Positions 34,554-44,006 are shown, counted from the first letter of the stretch. The stretch is DNA of 64,000 nt from Proluteimonas luteida (GCF_021191695.1 NZ_JAIWPT010000004.1:184485-248484); one strand, 5' to 3'. Translations and numbers: made by a program. The notes: generated by a model not told the origin, from the letters alone.

Positions 34554-37500
34554 TCAGAAGCGGCCGCGGAATCCGAACGCGGCCCTGCGGCCGCTGTGGA
34601 TGTAGATCTGGCTGTGGTGTCCCTTCTCGCCCAGGCCCGTTTCGCCGTTGGAATAGACGGTGTGCCGGTTCTGGTTGAAGAGATTGTTGGCGCTGAAATA
34701 GAACTCCAGCCCCATGAAATTGCTGCTGGTCTTGGGAATGATGGTGTAGCTGCCCGACAGGTTGACTTCCAGGTAGTCGTCGAAGGGCTGCTTCTGGTTC
34801 ATGGTCTCGCCGTGGGCATTGACGATGTTGCCGGTCAGGCCGCGATCCTTCTCGTCGCTCCAGACGGTGTTGAGGTTCAGGCGCATCGGGCCATGGCGCC
34901 AGGCCAGTCCGACGTTGGCCACCTGCGTGGCGACCCGGGGCAGCACCACGTCGGGATCGCTGTAGGTATACGAGCCGCGCACGGTCAATCCCTTCAGCGC
35001 GCCCGGGAGATAATCCATGGCGTGGTTGAACTCGAACTCGTAGCCGCTGATGTTGATCTCGTCCGGCAGGTTCGACGTGGTGGTGACCATGTCCACCGGC
35101 TCGGTGCCGTCATAGCCGAATTCCTCCGGACTCATGGACACCGTGCTGATCAGGTCCTTGATCTTGTTGCGGTAGTAGTTGAGCGACACCAGCCCGACCG
35201 GCTCGAAGTACTTGACCAGGCGGATGGAGAAGTTGTCCGAGTATTCGGGCTTCAGGTTCTGGTTCGGCGCGCTCAGGACCACGCCGTCATCGTCGTAGGA
35301 AATCGACCAGACGCCGGCCAGGTCCTCCACTTCCGGCCGCTGGATGGTCTTGCTGTAGCCGGCGATCAGGTCGAGGCTGTCGGTGAAGCTGTACTTGACC
35401 GAGGCGCTGGGGAAGAACTCCGCGTAGTCGCCCTTGCGCTCGACCCTCGGCCTGCTGAGGTACTGGTATTCCAGGCCCTCGATGGTGGTGGCGCGGCCGG
35501 TCCCGTCGGAGACCGCGTAGCCCGCGGCGACGACTTCCTCCGGGCTGAGCGGGTCGAAGTCGTAGCTGCTGGTCCGGGTCTGCTCCCAGCGCAGCCCGGC
35601 CTGGGCCCTGAGCTTCTCGGTGAATTCGGCGGTGCCCATGAAGTACAGCGAATTGATGCTTTCGTCGACCTCACGGACATTGGCCACGTAGGCGTCGTAC
35701 CACTGCGCCGGCGTGATGGTGTGCGTCCATTGCTCCGGGCTGGCCTGCATCATCTGGTAGATCTTGGCCAGGCTGTGCACGTACAGCTGGCCGCCGTTGA
35801 GCGTGCTGACGTACATTCCGCTGTCGCCGGCGGAGAACTGGTTGTCGCTCTGGATGGCGCGCAGGAATTCCGCGTTGCTCAACGGCCCGGTGTAGGTCCA
35901 GTCCAGGGCCTCGGAGTCGTTGCCGTAGTCGTAGCCGGCCCGCGTGGCCTTGAGCCCGGTCTTCCACGTCACCGGGACGTGGCCGATGTCCTGGTAGAAC
36001 GAGAAATTGAGGCTGCCGCCGCGATAGTCCAGCTCGGCGGAACTGCCGTGGTTGGTGCGCACGGTCGGACGGGTCGAGCCGTTGTAGGCGCCGAGGGCGA
36101 AACTGTCGGGATCGGACCAGTCGGGGCCGTCGACCTGCTGGATCTTCCAGTCCTGGGTCATCCAGCTCTCGCGCGAGGCGGAGAAGTTCCCGCGCGAAGT
36201 CACCGGGTTGAGCAGGTCGTAGACCTGTCCCTTCTTGCCCGAGTCGTAGCGGCTGCTGGAGCGCGAGGAAAACAGGTTGCCGTCGAGCTTGAAGTGTTCG
36301 GTGTTCCACTCGAAGCTCGGAATGAAATTGCGGGTGTATCCCAGCTTGTAGTTGTAGGTGTGGTTGACGTTCAGGGTATTGGCGGTCTCGGCCGACTGGG
36401 TGGTGAAGTCAAGCGAGGGATCGCCGATCACGCCGCGCGAGCGGGCGTTGGTGGTGAACGCCGGATTGATGATGTTCGGCTCGATGTCGCCGCGGCTGAC
36501 CGACGTCATCAGCGACAGGATCAGCTGGTCGGTGGCCTTGAAGTCCAGGCCCAGCTGCGCCACCCGGCGGTTGTATTCGCGGCCGTAGTTGTTCGCGGAA
36601 ATCGAGGTCACCGCATAGGGCTCCGGGCTGACCGCCGTCGGCACGTAGTTGCGGCCCGCGGTGATCTGCTCCTGTTCCACATAGTTGGTCGTGCTGCTCA
36701 CGCCGGCGGCGACGCCGAGGCGGCCGTCAAGGAACACGTCCGAGTAGTTGAAGGCGGACACGGGCAGGAACTTCTTGTCGTAGCCGCCTTCGATCGGGCC
36801 GCTGTCGTAGCTGTCCCAGAGGTTGGAATGGGTCGTCGCGCCGAGCTGCACTGTGATGTTGCGTCCCTTGCGGTCGAAGGCCTTCCTGGTGCGGATGTCG
36901 ATCGTGCCGGCAGGCGCGTTGGCATCCATGTCCGCGCTGGTGGTCTTGTAGATGTTGATCGACTCGACCCCGGACAGCGCGATCTGCTCGAAGCTGAAGG
37001 TGCGCGAACTCGACTTGGCGGCGTCGATGCCGGAAAGACTCACGCCATTGACCGTCACGCCGGTGTACTTGGCCGGCAGCCCCCGCAGGGAGATGTTGCG
37101 CGGCGCGTCGTCGGCGACGACGTCGAAATCCACGCCCGGCATGTATTTCAGGAACTCGCCCGGGTTGCCGTCGCCGATCTCGCCGAAGCTGTCGGCCGAC
37201 AGGGTGTTGGTGATGTTCATCGAGGCGCGCTGTTCCATGATCGCGCGGGCATCGCCTTCGCGGGCGCCGACCACTTCGACGGTGTCGAGGGTTTCGGCGG
37301 AAGCGACGGTGGCGGCGCCGCCGGATGCGTACAGCTCGATCAACTGCGTGCTGGTTTCGCCGCTTCTCACCTCGACGGCCTTGCTGGCGGTGACGAAGCC
37401 GGTGTATTCGACGGTCAGCTGCTGGGTGCCGGCAGGCACGGCACTGATGCGGAACTCGCCGCGCTCGCCGGAGATCGTGACCTGGCGGCCGTTGAGCCTG

Positions 37501-37892
37501 ATGATCGCGTTGCGCAGGTATCCGCCGGTGACCGGGTCGAACACCTGGCCGAGGATGGCGCCGGTGCCCTGCATCTGCCCCGCACCGCCCCGCACCGCCG
37601 GCCTGACCAGTATCGTGCCGCTCTGGTCGGTGGAAATTTCGACGTCGGTCCCTTCGAGCAACCGGCGAAGCGCATCCTGCACGTCCATTTCACCGACGAC
37701 GGCGGGCGTGTCGATACCGTCCAGGCCGATGCCGGTCGCCACGATCTGGACGCCGGCCTGGCGGGCCAGTTCGGGAATGGACGTGGCGGCAGGTTGCGCC
37801 GGGACGTCGAACGTGCGCGTCTGTGCAAACGCCTGCGCGCCGAACGACAGCGCGACCACAACGGCAGCCGACAGGATCTTCTTGCGGATCAT
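34554..37892 (-). CDS. TonB-dependent receptor with STN signalling domain
   Basis: A 1112-residue outer-membrane receptor. After a signal peptide (ILSAAVVVALSFGAQAFAQ) comes an STN domain (about residues 25-100; FDVPAQPAATSIPELARQAG) and a carboxypeptidase-like beta domain (GAILGQVFDPVTGGYLRNA), then a plug and a barrel ending FGFRGRF. The STN domain marks a FecA-type transducer that contacts a FecR anti-sigma factor. FecR and FecI-like genes lie directly upstream on the same strand, and phosphatase genes downstream. The ligand is not known; phosphorylated compounds are suggested only by neighbours. Confidence 0.94.
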   Translation of the reverse strand: MIRKKILSAAVVVALSFGAQAFAQTRTFDVPAQPAATSIPELARQAGVQIVATGIGLDGIDTPAVVGEMDVQDALRRLLEGTDVEISTDQSGTILVRPAVRGGAGQMQGTGAILGQVFDPVTGGYLRNAIIRLNGRQVTISGERGEFRISAVPAGTQQLTVEYTGFVTASKAVEVRSGETSTQLIELYASGGAATVASAETLDTVEVVGAREGDARAIMEQRASMNITNTLSADSFGEIGDGNPGEFLKYMPGVDFDVVADDAPRNISLRGLPAKYTGVTVNGVSLSGIDAAKSSSRTFSFEQIALSGVESINIYKTTSADMDANAPAGTIDIRTRKAFDRKGRNITVQLGATTHSNLWDSYDSGPIEGGYDKKFLPVSAFNYSDVFLDGRLGVAAGVSSTTNYVEQEQITAGRNYVPTAVSPEPYAVTSISANNYGREYNRRVAQLGLDFKATDQLILSLMTSVSRGDIEPNIINPAFTTNARSRGVIGDPSLDFTTQSAETANTLNVNHTYNYKLGYTRNFIPSFEWNTEHFKLDGNLFSSRSSSRYDSGKKGQVYDLLNPVTSRGNFSASRESWMTQDWKIQQVDGPDWSDPDSFALGAYNGSTRPTVRTNHGSSAELDYRGGSLNFSFYQDIGHVPVTWKTGLKATRAGYDYGNDSEALDWTYTGPLSNAEFLRAIQSDNQFSAGDSGMYVSTLNGGQLYVHSLAKIYQMMQASPEQWTHTITPAQWYDAYVANVREVDESINSLYFMGTAEFTEKLRAQAGLRWEQTRTSSYDFDPLSPEEVVAAGYAVSDGTGRATTIEGLEYQYLSRPRVERKGDYAEFFPSASVKYSFTDSLDLIAGYSKTIQRPEVEDLAGVWSISYDDDGVVLSAPNQNLKPEYSDNFSIRLVKYFEPVGLVSLNYYRNKIKDLISTVSMSPEEFGYDGTEPVDMVTTTSNLPDEINISGYEFEFNHAMDYLPGALKGLTVRGSYTYSDPDVVLPRVATQVANVGLAWRHGPMRLNLNTVWSDEKDRGLTGNIVNAHGETMNQKQPFDDYLEVNLSGSYTIIPKTSSNFMGLEFYFSANNLFNQNRHTVYSNGETGLGEKGHHSQIYIHSGRRAAFGFRGRF

Positions 37893-37985
37893 GGTGTTTC
37901 GAACCTCGGTGTTCGCCGCAGGAAAGCTGCGGCATTGCACTCATGGATGCACCAGATCGCGGCTCCCCCACCCTGTAAGAAAAAT

Positions 37986-38978
37986 TTAATGCTTCGCGGC
38001 GATGACGACCTGGCCGGCGGATTGCTCGACCTCGGCATCGAGCAGCGTGGCGACCGAGCGGGCGAAGCCCACCGGATTGTTCGAGGCGTACAAGCCGATC
38101 ACGGGCGCGTCGGCCAGGGCCGGTTCGGCGATCACGATACGGGTATCGCTGTAACGGGCGAACGATCGCGCCGCTTCGGCCAGGGTCTCGCCATGGAAGG
38201 CGATCCTGCCTTCCCGCCAGGTCAGCAGGCGCTCGATTTCATCCGGCGTGAGCGGCGCCGGTACCGGCGCGGCGTGCATACCGGGAGCCGGCATCGACAC
38301 GCGGGTATTCGAGGCGACGACGATGTCGCGGCTGCCGCTCTCGCCTTCCAGCGCCACCTGCCCCTCGCGCACCGTCACCTGCCACGACGCGCCTTCGAGA
38401 TTGCTGATGCCGAAGGCCGCGCGGCTAGCTTGCAGCGTCTTTCCGCACACCTCGACGATGATCGGCTGCCTGTCGTCGGCGACCGACTGGACGTACATCT
38501 CACCATGCAGCAGCTTGATGCGTGCACGCCCCCGGGCGTCGTAGACCTTCACCCGGGTCTCGGTATTGAGCGTGATGGTGGATCCGTCCGGCAGGGGAAG
38601 CGTGCGGATCTCGCCCTTGACCGTGGCGTAGGCCTCGGGGGCGTCCACCAGCGACAGCGCGATCGTACCCACCAGCAGCAGGCTGGCGGCCAGCGCGCCA
38701 CCGAGTCGCATCCACCCTTTGCGGACGGGTGCCGCCCCGTGCCCTGGCCTGGACAGGACATGGAGCTGCGCGTGCCGGGATAACGGGATGCCGGCGTTGG
38801 CCGACGCCTTCACCAGGATGGCCTGCGCGCGCAGCAGGCCGCCCTGCCGCCGGATGTCCCCCTGCAGCCATGCGTCGAGCGCGTCCTCCTCCTGCGCGGT
38901 CAACGGGGCGCGATCCAGCCGCGCCGCCCATTCGGCGGCTGCCCGGTCAATGCTCTGGCTGCTCTCGCGTGTGTCCAT
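37986..38978 (-). CDS. FecR-family anti-sigma/sensor protein
   Basis: A 330-residue inner-membrane regulator. The N-terminal cytoplasmic DUF4880 part (AAEWAARLDRAPLTAQEEDALDAWL) is followed by one membrane segment (LGGALAASLLLVGTIALSLV, about residues 92-111), a periplasmic FecR domain (TLPLPDGSTITLNTETRVKV) and a C-terminal STN-like region (RIAFHGETLAEAARSFARYSDTRIVI). It relays the receptor signal to the adjacent ECF sigma factor. Its start lies inside the end of the sigma gene (32-bp overlap), implying coupled synthesis. Confidence 0.93.
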   Translation of the reverse strand: MDTRESSQSIDRAAAEWAARLDRAPLTAQEEDALDAWLQGDIRRQGGLLRAQAILVKASANAGIPLSRHAQLHVLSRPGHGAAPVRKGWMRLGGALAASLLLVGTIALSLVDAPEAYATVKGEIRTLPLPDGSTITLNTETRVKVYDARGRARIKLLHGEMYVQSVADDRQPIIVEVCGKTLQASRAAFGISNLEGASWQVTVREGQVALEGESGSRDIVVASNTRVSMPAPGMHAAPVPAPLTPDEIERLLTWREGRIAFHGETLAEAARSFARYSDTRIVIAEPALADAPVIGLYASNNPVGFARSVATLLDAEVEQSAGQVVIAAKH

Positions 38979-39642
38979 CGGGATGTCTGTCGCCTGTCCT
39001 TTGCTTAGAGACCCGAGCGGGGCGCTCCCCCCCTTCGGTCGCGAGCCATCTGGCGATCCAGCGGATGCCCCTGGCGATGAGCTTCTCGACCGCCTTCTCG
39101 CTGATGCCCATGCGCCGGGCGATTTCGCGCTGCGGCACGTCGTGGATGCGACGCAGGGAGAAGGCCTTGCGGGTCTTTTCCGGCATCGCCTCGATCACCC
39201 TGGTGACGTTCTCCAGCATGTCGCGTTCTTCGATCGCCTGCTCGGGCGCCGCGGACGCGTCGGCGAACTCCACCGGCCCCAGGTCTTCCATCGCCAGGAT
39301 CGGCACGATCCGGCTGCGGCGGATATCGCGCAGGATCAGCGAATGCGCCGTCTGGTACAGATAGGCGCGGGGATTGCCGATGTCGTCGACCCGCGGCCTT
39401 GCCGCGAGCAGTGCATAGCTTTCCTGGATGATGTCTTCGACATCGAGCCCCGGCGTGGTGCAGCGGCGCGCCAGCCAGCGGCGCAGTCCCGGCTCGTGCG
39501 GCAGGATGTGCTCGGAAAACCAGATGACACAGGCGGGGGCAGCGAGTGGCGTGCGCCGCTTGCCGCTTCGAACCAGCCCCTGGTCCACCGGAACACCCCT
39601 GAAAACGAGAACGCGATCCTGCCGATTCTGCGCACGAGGCAT
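38947..39642 (-). CDS. FecI-like ECF sigma factor
   Basis: An ECF sigma-70 protein. Region 2 is visible as DVEDIIQESYALLAARPRVDDIGNP and region 4 as KTRKAFSLRRIHDVPQREIA with MGISEKAVEKLIARG. It would direct RNA polymerase to the TonB receptor gene under FecR control. The start is uncertain: ATG 39642 is given, but GTG at 39588 has a good AGGGG site 7 bases before it and yields a length more usual for FecI. The frame is the first host gene left of the integrated element, whose boundary is less than 100 bp upstream. Confidence 0.9.
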   Translation of the reverse strand: MPRAQNRQDRVLVFRGVPVDQGLVRSGKRRTPLAAPACVIWFSEHILPHEPGLRRWLARRCTTPGLDVEDIIQESYALLAARPRVDDIGNPRAYLYQTAHSLILRDIRRSRIVPILAMEDLGPVEFADASAAPEQAIEERDMLENVTRVIEAMPEKTRKAFSLRRIHDVPQREIARRMGISEKAVEKLIARGIRWIARWLATEGGERPARVSKQRTGDRHPDGHTREQPEH

Positions 39643-39737
39643 TGCAGCACAATGACAGACGCAGCGGCCTGTCATGCCTTCCGGCGGCAACCGGTGGTCC
39701 CGGCAGCCCTGCCGGCAGCGCATGGTGAAGCGATTGG

Positions 39738-39754
39738 ATGGTGCCCGGAGCCGG
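39738..39754. other. attL of the integrated element
   Basis: ATGGTGCCCGGAGCCGG, identical to 49739-49755. It is a displaced copy of the tRNA-Leu 3' end (reverse complement CCGGCTCCGGGCACCAT), with no tRNA around it, so it marks the far boundary of the insertion. Confidence 0.9.
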
Positions 39755-40195
39755 CACCGCAAAGTCATTGCAAGCTATTGATTTCAAATCGAACAAGACA
39801 ACGAAAAAGCCGCTGTTACCGTCACAGTTACCGTTCGTCGGAAAGTGCTACCGCGGTGCGATTTCCCCTACCGACCGGCGGCGACAGCTTGGCAATTGCG
39901 CGGCAGCGGCATCGCAGCCCGGCCGTAGCGCCATCGCCGCGATGCCGAGGGAGGCAACGCAGCACAGCACACGCGCAGGCGTCCGCAGCAGCGCGCTACG
40001 GGCCGACGACAGGGGTACCCGCTACCGGTCTAGCGCCTAGGTTCAAGGCGAGCGCCTAGCGCCGCTTAGGCGGCCAGCTGCAAAGCGCGCGCATGGGCGG
40101 CGAAGCGAGCGCACATCGAGCGCGAGGCATGCGCGACGCGAGTGCAGCGCGGCGACTCAACGCGCAAGCCGCGAACGATCAATCCGAGTCGAGTC

Positions 40196-40224
40196 GGCAG
40201 GTAGATCAAGGGCAGGTAGATCAA
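40196..40224. repeat. Tandem direct repeat left of the iteron cluster
   Basis: GGCAGGTAGATCAA occurs twice with a 15-bp period (40196-40209 and 40211-40224). Farther left, AGCGCCTAG is also repeated (40032 and 40051). The stretch 39755-40195 otherwise shows no gene. Confidence 0.6.
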
Positions 40225-40238
40225 CAGATTTCAGGGCA

Positions 40239-40282
40239 CTGCGTCACTTCCCCCCTATATAGGGGGGGAAGTAGTGACGCAG
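40239..40282. repeat. 44-bp palindrome capped by iteron heptamers
   Basis: CTGCGTCAC and GTGACGCAG form the base, CTTCCCCCC and GGGGGGGAAG continue the stem, and TATATA is at the centre. Both outer ends are copies of the TGACGCA heptamer found through the next 170 bp. Confidence 0.8.
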
Positions 40283-40491
40283 TTGATGCCGCGCGAAAAA
40301 AACACGTGACGCAGCAGTGACGCAGCAGGTGCAGGAACCGCGCTGTAGAGCCTTTCCTGCTGCGTCACGCCTAGGCGAAATGGTGACGCAGTAGTGACGC
40401 ACTGCTGCGTCACGGGGTGCGTCAGAGGGGGTGTTTTGCGTCACCCCTGTGACGCACTTTTCTGAACGAAATATTAAGGCTTTTTAACATT
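40239..40491. other. Candidate replication origin with eleven TGACGCA heptamers
   Basis: TGACGCA on the plus strand starts at 40275, 40307, 40318, 40384, 40395 and 40450; the reverse form TGCGTCA starts at 40240, 40361, 40406, 40418 and 40437. Several are 11-13 bp apart, about one helical turn. An AT-rich stretch (40458-40491) adjoins. Iterons beside an AT-rich block are the usual form of a satellite or plasmid origin read by a Rep protein, and this element encodes a primase-helicase. Binding by that protein is inference. Confidence 0.7.
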
Positions 40492-40824
40492 CGAGAAGGG
40501 CAGGGCCGAGTCCAAAATCACCCCAACGCCGCCCTTCTCGCGAAGCCATTGCGACCCTTAGCGACACGCCCTACCCCTCGCCGTTCGCTATGCCGCATCC
40601 CCTGCCGCATTACCTGCCGAAGCGTCACGCCGTGTTCTACTTCGCAAGCTCTAACGCTCTTCCTGCCGACGAATCAACACCGTTCGGCCTGACTGCAATA
40701 GTGGTGGCCTAGGCAGGAAGGGCAGACACAGCGTGCCGCCTACAGCATCGCGCCGCAGTCGTCCGACCACGGCGTATCGTGTAGGGAAATTCTCAACCGA
40801 ATGTCAGCCAATGGAGTCAGCGCA

Positions 40825-41124
40825 ATGACCGAAGCCACTATCGAAAACGCGGCGCTAACCGACGTATTGACGAAGGCTGCGGAGCTAGAAGTTTCGCTCG
40901 ACTCGTTAGACCCAAGCGGCCGCGATATGTTCGGCGCGCTACTCGCGAAAAACTGGAACGCAATGCGTCGCGGCGGTCTGGACGACATGCCCCAGTTTGA
41001 CGACATCGTCGCAATCCCGGCAGTTCCGACCGCGCATCTACTGGCGCCGTTCTTTGATGACGAACACGTCAGCTTTCAACTGTTCGCATCCTGTCTGAAA
41101 GCCTTGCACTACACAAAGCCATAA
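40825..41124 (+). CDS. Hypothetical protein of the element (only plus-strand gene)
   Basis: A 99-residue acidic protein from ATG 40825, which has GGAG 8 bases before it; an ATG 24 bases upstream lacks this. No signal peptide or membrane segment. The middle reads SLDPSGRDMFGALLAKNW, the end LFASCLKALHYTKP. No family was recognised. It lies between the candidate origin and the end of the large terminase gene, facing the other genes, so it may be expressed independently, for example as a control or accessory protein. Confidence 0.6.
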   Translation: MTEATIENAALTDVLTKAAELEVSLDSLDPSGRDMFGALLAKNWNAMRRGGLDDMPQFDDIVAIPAVPTAHLLAPFFDDEHVSFQLFASCLKALHYTKP

Positions 41125-41152
41125 GGCGGCCATCTAGGCGCCGCAAGTCAGA

Positions 41153-42529
41153 TCACATCGACGTCCAATCCACTCTGATTTCAGTGGTCCAACTCTTCCG
41201 CAAACACCCGTAGCGAACAGCGTCGGCAGCATGGTCGGGGCCGCTGCTGTCTAGGTCCTCGATTCGCTTCGGATCATTGGTCAGATACGGGACCGTTGCC
41301 CAAAAATACTCACACGTCCGGGCGATGTAGAGTCCGGGCCGGTCAGGCTTGCCGGCATCGGCCAGCAACCGGCGCATGCGCGTCCACCCGCTTAGCCTGT
41401 CCGCCTTTCGTGCCGGCGTGAAGCTCACGCCCGCAATGCGGAACTCATCGGCGATGCTGCCCGCCCCGTGGCCAGTCTTGGCGAAGATCGCGTCGTCCGC
41501 AACGCCTGCGGGGCGAATGCTCCAACGCTCGGCCATTGCCTTGATCGCCTCGCCGAGAATGGGCACCGTCCAGCCGTTGCCAGCGTCGAGGCTGTCGCGG
41601 CGGTTCGTCGCCAGCTCGTCGACCAACACGAGACTGTCGCGCGCGTAGAAGCGCCCGTCCGGCCCTTCCTCGCCGGGGCTGACCGCGACGACGTAGGTCG
41701 CGGACGGCGCCGACGATCCAAAGTCGTGCGTCAGGTACGCGCCCCAACCTGCCGGTATCTCTTGCCACGGGTCGCAGGCGTTGCGCTGTTCGTCCAGCAC
41801 ACTGGCGAAGTACGCGCCACGGTTCACGGCCCAATCGCCATCAATCCATGCGCGCAACAATTCGGGATCGCCTGGACACGCGCTCTCAAGCTGGCTTCGG
41901 TACTGGTCGCGGTCGATGAATTCGTTACCGTCGAAGGTTGACGGCGCATAGGTCCATTGCCGTTTAGATTTCGGCTCGATAAACGGGGTCCACGGTGCGG
42001 CCGCGAACACATAGCGCCGTGCCAGCCAATGATGCCCGACGCCGCCGGGATTCGCGGCCATCACCATGCGGATTGGCACTTCTACAGGTCCGCGCAAGTT
42101 GCTTCGCAGCATATCCAGCAGATCGGGCGACACGAATTGCCCGGCTTCGTCCACAAGCAACAGCGTAAAGCTACGGCCTTGATACTTGGCATAGTCCGAC
42201 GCGCTTTCCAGCTGCCCGAGTTCCAGATAGCCACCGTTCGGCAGTCGCCACACGTGTTCCGCAGCGTTGTAGCGGGCGCCGGTCCCGTAGATCGAACCGA
42301 ACAATTCGCGCGTAATCAGCTCAAAGTCGGCAAGGCCTTTGTACGTCTTTCGGATGTACAGAATGCGCGCTCGTTGCCCGTACTGTTCGATATGCCGCAG
42401 TGCGAGCAACGCCAACAGATAGGACTTTCCGCCGCCACGTCCGCCGCCTAGAAATACGTCCAGCGGTTCGGGCAACGCCATGACCTGCTGTTGCAGCTTG
42501 TTTAGGCTGATCGGCTGTTCATTCGCCAT
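41153..42529 (-). CDS. Phage terminase large subunit
   Basis: A 458-residue packaging motor. The ATPase has Walker A GGGRGGGKSY (about residues 28-37) and Walker B TLLLVDEAGQF, with the coupling motif near VMAANPGG. The C-terminal nuclease fold follows (YLTHDFGSS, VGVADDAIF-like region, DHAADAVRYG). It would cut concatemers and drive DNA into capsids. The start overlaps the small-subunit gene by 11 bases. Its presence without a portal gene is unusual. Confidence 0.92.
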   Translation of the reverse strand: MANEQPISLNKLQQQVMALPEPLDVFLGGGRGGGKSYLLALLALRHIEQYGQRARILYIRKTYKGLADFELITRELFGSIYGTGARYNAAEHVWRLPNGGYLELGQLESASDYAKYQGRSFTLLLVDEAGQFVSPDLLDMLRSNLRGPVEVPIRMVMAANPGGVGHHWLARRYVFAAAPWTPFIEPKSKRQWTYAPSTFDGNEFIDRDQYRSQLESACPGDPELLRAWIDGDWAVNRGAYFASVLDEQRNACDPWQEIPAGWGAYLTHDFGSSAPSATYVVAVSPGEEGPDGRFYARDSLVLVDELATNRRDSLDAGNGWTVPILGEAIKAMAERWSIRPAGVADDAIFAKTGHGAGSIADEFRIAGVSFTPARKADRLSGWTRMRRLLADAGKPDRPGLYIARTCEYFWATVPYLTNDPKRIEDLDSSGPDHAADAVRYGCLRKSWTTEIRVDWTSM

Positions 42530-42968
42530 GCTCGATCACCTTCGCTTCGTTGCTCTTGCCCTTCCTGCCGACCGTCTTTTCGAGCGCCTTCGTGTACTGA
42601 TCCATCGGCAACGCGCCGGGCAGCTGGAACGTGATAGATACGCGATTCGCGATGTCCGATTGGTCGCCCTCGCGGTAGCCGTGGCGGCTCTTCAGCAGGA
42701 AAATTGCGGCCGTGACGTTGCCGCGTGACGTGGCTTGCGTAAACAGCGAATTGAACAGCGCTTGATGCTCGCGTTCCCTGCCTTGCTCGAACTCGCGTTG
42801 TAGCTCGGGATCATCCGCGAGCCAGCGATTCATCGTTTCAGCACAGACACCGAAGCGGTAGGCCATCGCTTTTTTGGAGTAGCCGATAGCCGCCCAATCG
42901 CGAATCTTTTCGGCGCAATCGGCCGGCGGATGTTTGGTGTTTCCGGGGTATTTCTTTTCGTTTGCCAT
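42519..42968 (-). CDS. Phage terminase small subunit-like DNA-binding protein
   Basis: A 149-residue protein with an N-terminal helix-turn-helix (KIRDWAAIGYSKKAMAYRFGVCAETMNRWLADD, about residues 20-53) and a helical middle (LFNSLFTQATSRGNVTAAIFLLKSRHGYRE) typical of small terminase oligomers. It should recognise the packaging site of the element. It immediately precedes and overlaps the large-subunit gene and follows the capsid gene by 39 bp. Confidence 0.85.
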   Translation of the reverse strand: MANEKKYPGNTKHPPADCAEKIRDWAAIGYSKKAMAYRFGVCAETMNRWLADDPELQREFEQGREREHQALFNSLFTQATSRGNVTAAIFLLKSRHGYREGDQSDIANRVSITFQLPGALPMDQYTKALEKTVGRKGKSNEAKVIEHGE

Positions 42969-43007
42969 GGCAAAAACGGGGCGACTTGCGCCGCCCCGCT
43001 CCGATGC

Positions 43008-44006
43008 TTACCGCGAAATGAGAAACGCGAGGGGAATCGCCTTGCGCTCGGCTGCAACCCGATCCCAATGCGCGGCAAGGCGCAGATCGGCCAGCGACGG
43101 CGCTGCCTCGACCAACGTGCCTTCGATCCACGAGAAGCCGGCAGGGTGCACAGCCACGTTCATACGCGAATGCAGCACGTGCATGCCGCCACCGTTGCCG
43201 GCGCTCGGCACGTTCTCCACTTCGGTGCCTTCCGCGACGTTCGGCGGCGACATGCCGTAGCCGATGGCGCCGGGACCAAACAGGATGGTCGTGTAGGCGG
43301 TCGCGTCCCCGGTCCCGGTCGCCGGCAGGCCGTCATCCACCGCCACCGCGAGGCCACGATAACGCGCGATCGATCCACCCTGCGAATCAGGGATGAAGTC
43401 GATCAGATCGGCCTTCAGGGCGCGCCGGTAGATCGTGGAGTGCATCGCAATCCCGGTCAGGCTTCCCGCTGCGTCACCGAGGTCGGCAGTGGCATCGATC
43501 ACCGCGTCGGCACTGAACACACCAGCATCGCCGGTTTCGCCCGTGATGTTCAGCACCATGTCGCCGCCATCGTTCGCGACGTTGTCGGCCAGAACGCCAA
43601 CAAGCGAGGCAATGATGCGCGCCTGCAACTGCCGATCCCAATAGGCGGTCGCACGGTCCTGAATCCGCTCGATAGCATTAGAGCCCGCAAGTTCGCTCGC
43701 GAGGTTCATCGCGGACCACGAGTTGTGCAAGAAAGACTTGCGAACCCTTTGGCTACCGGCGCCGATCTTCTTCGGCGCGGCGAAGTCGTCCGGATCGTCG
43801 TTCGTGATGTTGGCTTCTTCGTTGCCAAGATCACGCCAGAACGGGACGGTAAAGCTATCGCTTCCGGCGCGTAGTGCTTCGCTGATGACAGGGTTAAGAA
43901 CAGCCGCGCCGGACTGCACCAATGCAGTGCGCTGCATGGTGTTCTCGACGACGTAATCGGTAAAGTTCTGCGGGACGATAACGTCCGCAAGGCGAGTCGT
44001 TGCCAT
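43008..44006 (-). CDS. Major capsid protein
   Basis: A 332-residue protein like HK97-fold coat proteins: N-terminal LADVIVPQNFTDYVVENTMQRTALVQSGAAV, then FTVPFWRDLG, RDRATAYW-like helix (ERIQDRATAYWDRQLQARIIASLVGVL), and the C-terminal HSRMNVAVHPAGFSWIEG. No long pro-domain or protease gene is present. ATG is preceded by CGGAG. Assembly would need a scaffold, for which the coiled-coil product upstream is a candidate, and a portal supplied by a helper phage. Confidence 0.86.
   Translation of the reverse strand: MATTRLADVIVPQNFTDYVVENTMQRTALVQSGAAVLNPVISEALRAGSDSFTVPFWRDLGNEEANITNDDPDDFAAPKKIGAGSQRVRKSFLHNSWSAMNLASELAGSNAIERIQDRATAYWDRQLQARIIASLVGVLADNVANDGGDMVLNITGETGDAGVFSADAVIDATADLGDAAGSLTGIAMHSTIYRRALKADLIDFIPDSQGGSIARYRGLAVAVDDGLPATGTGDATAYTTILFGPGAIGYGMSPPNVAEGTEVENVPSAGNGGGMHVLHSRMNVAVHPAGFSWIEGTLVEAAPSLADLRLAAHWDRVAAERKAIPLAFLISR

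Noticed and set aside
40093..40444. Short frames across the iteron region
   Set aside because: They are made of repeat sequence and lack ribosome sites or plausible protein composition.
40239..40457. CRISPR array
   Set aside because: The repeats are 7-9 bp, in both orientations, with no constant spacers and no cas genes.
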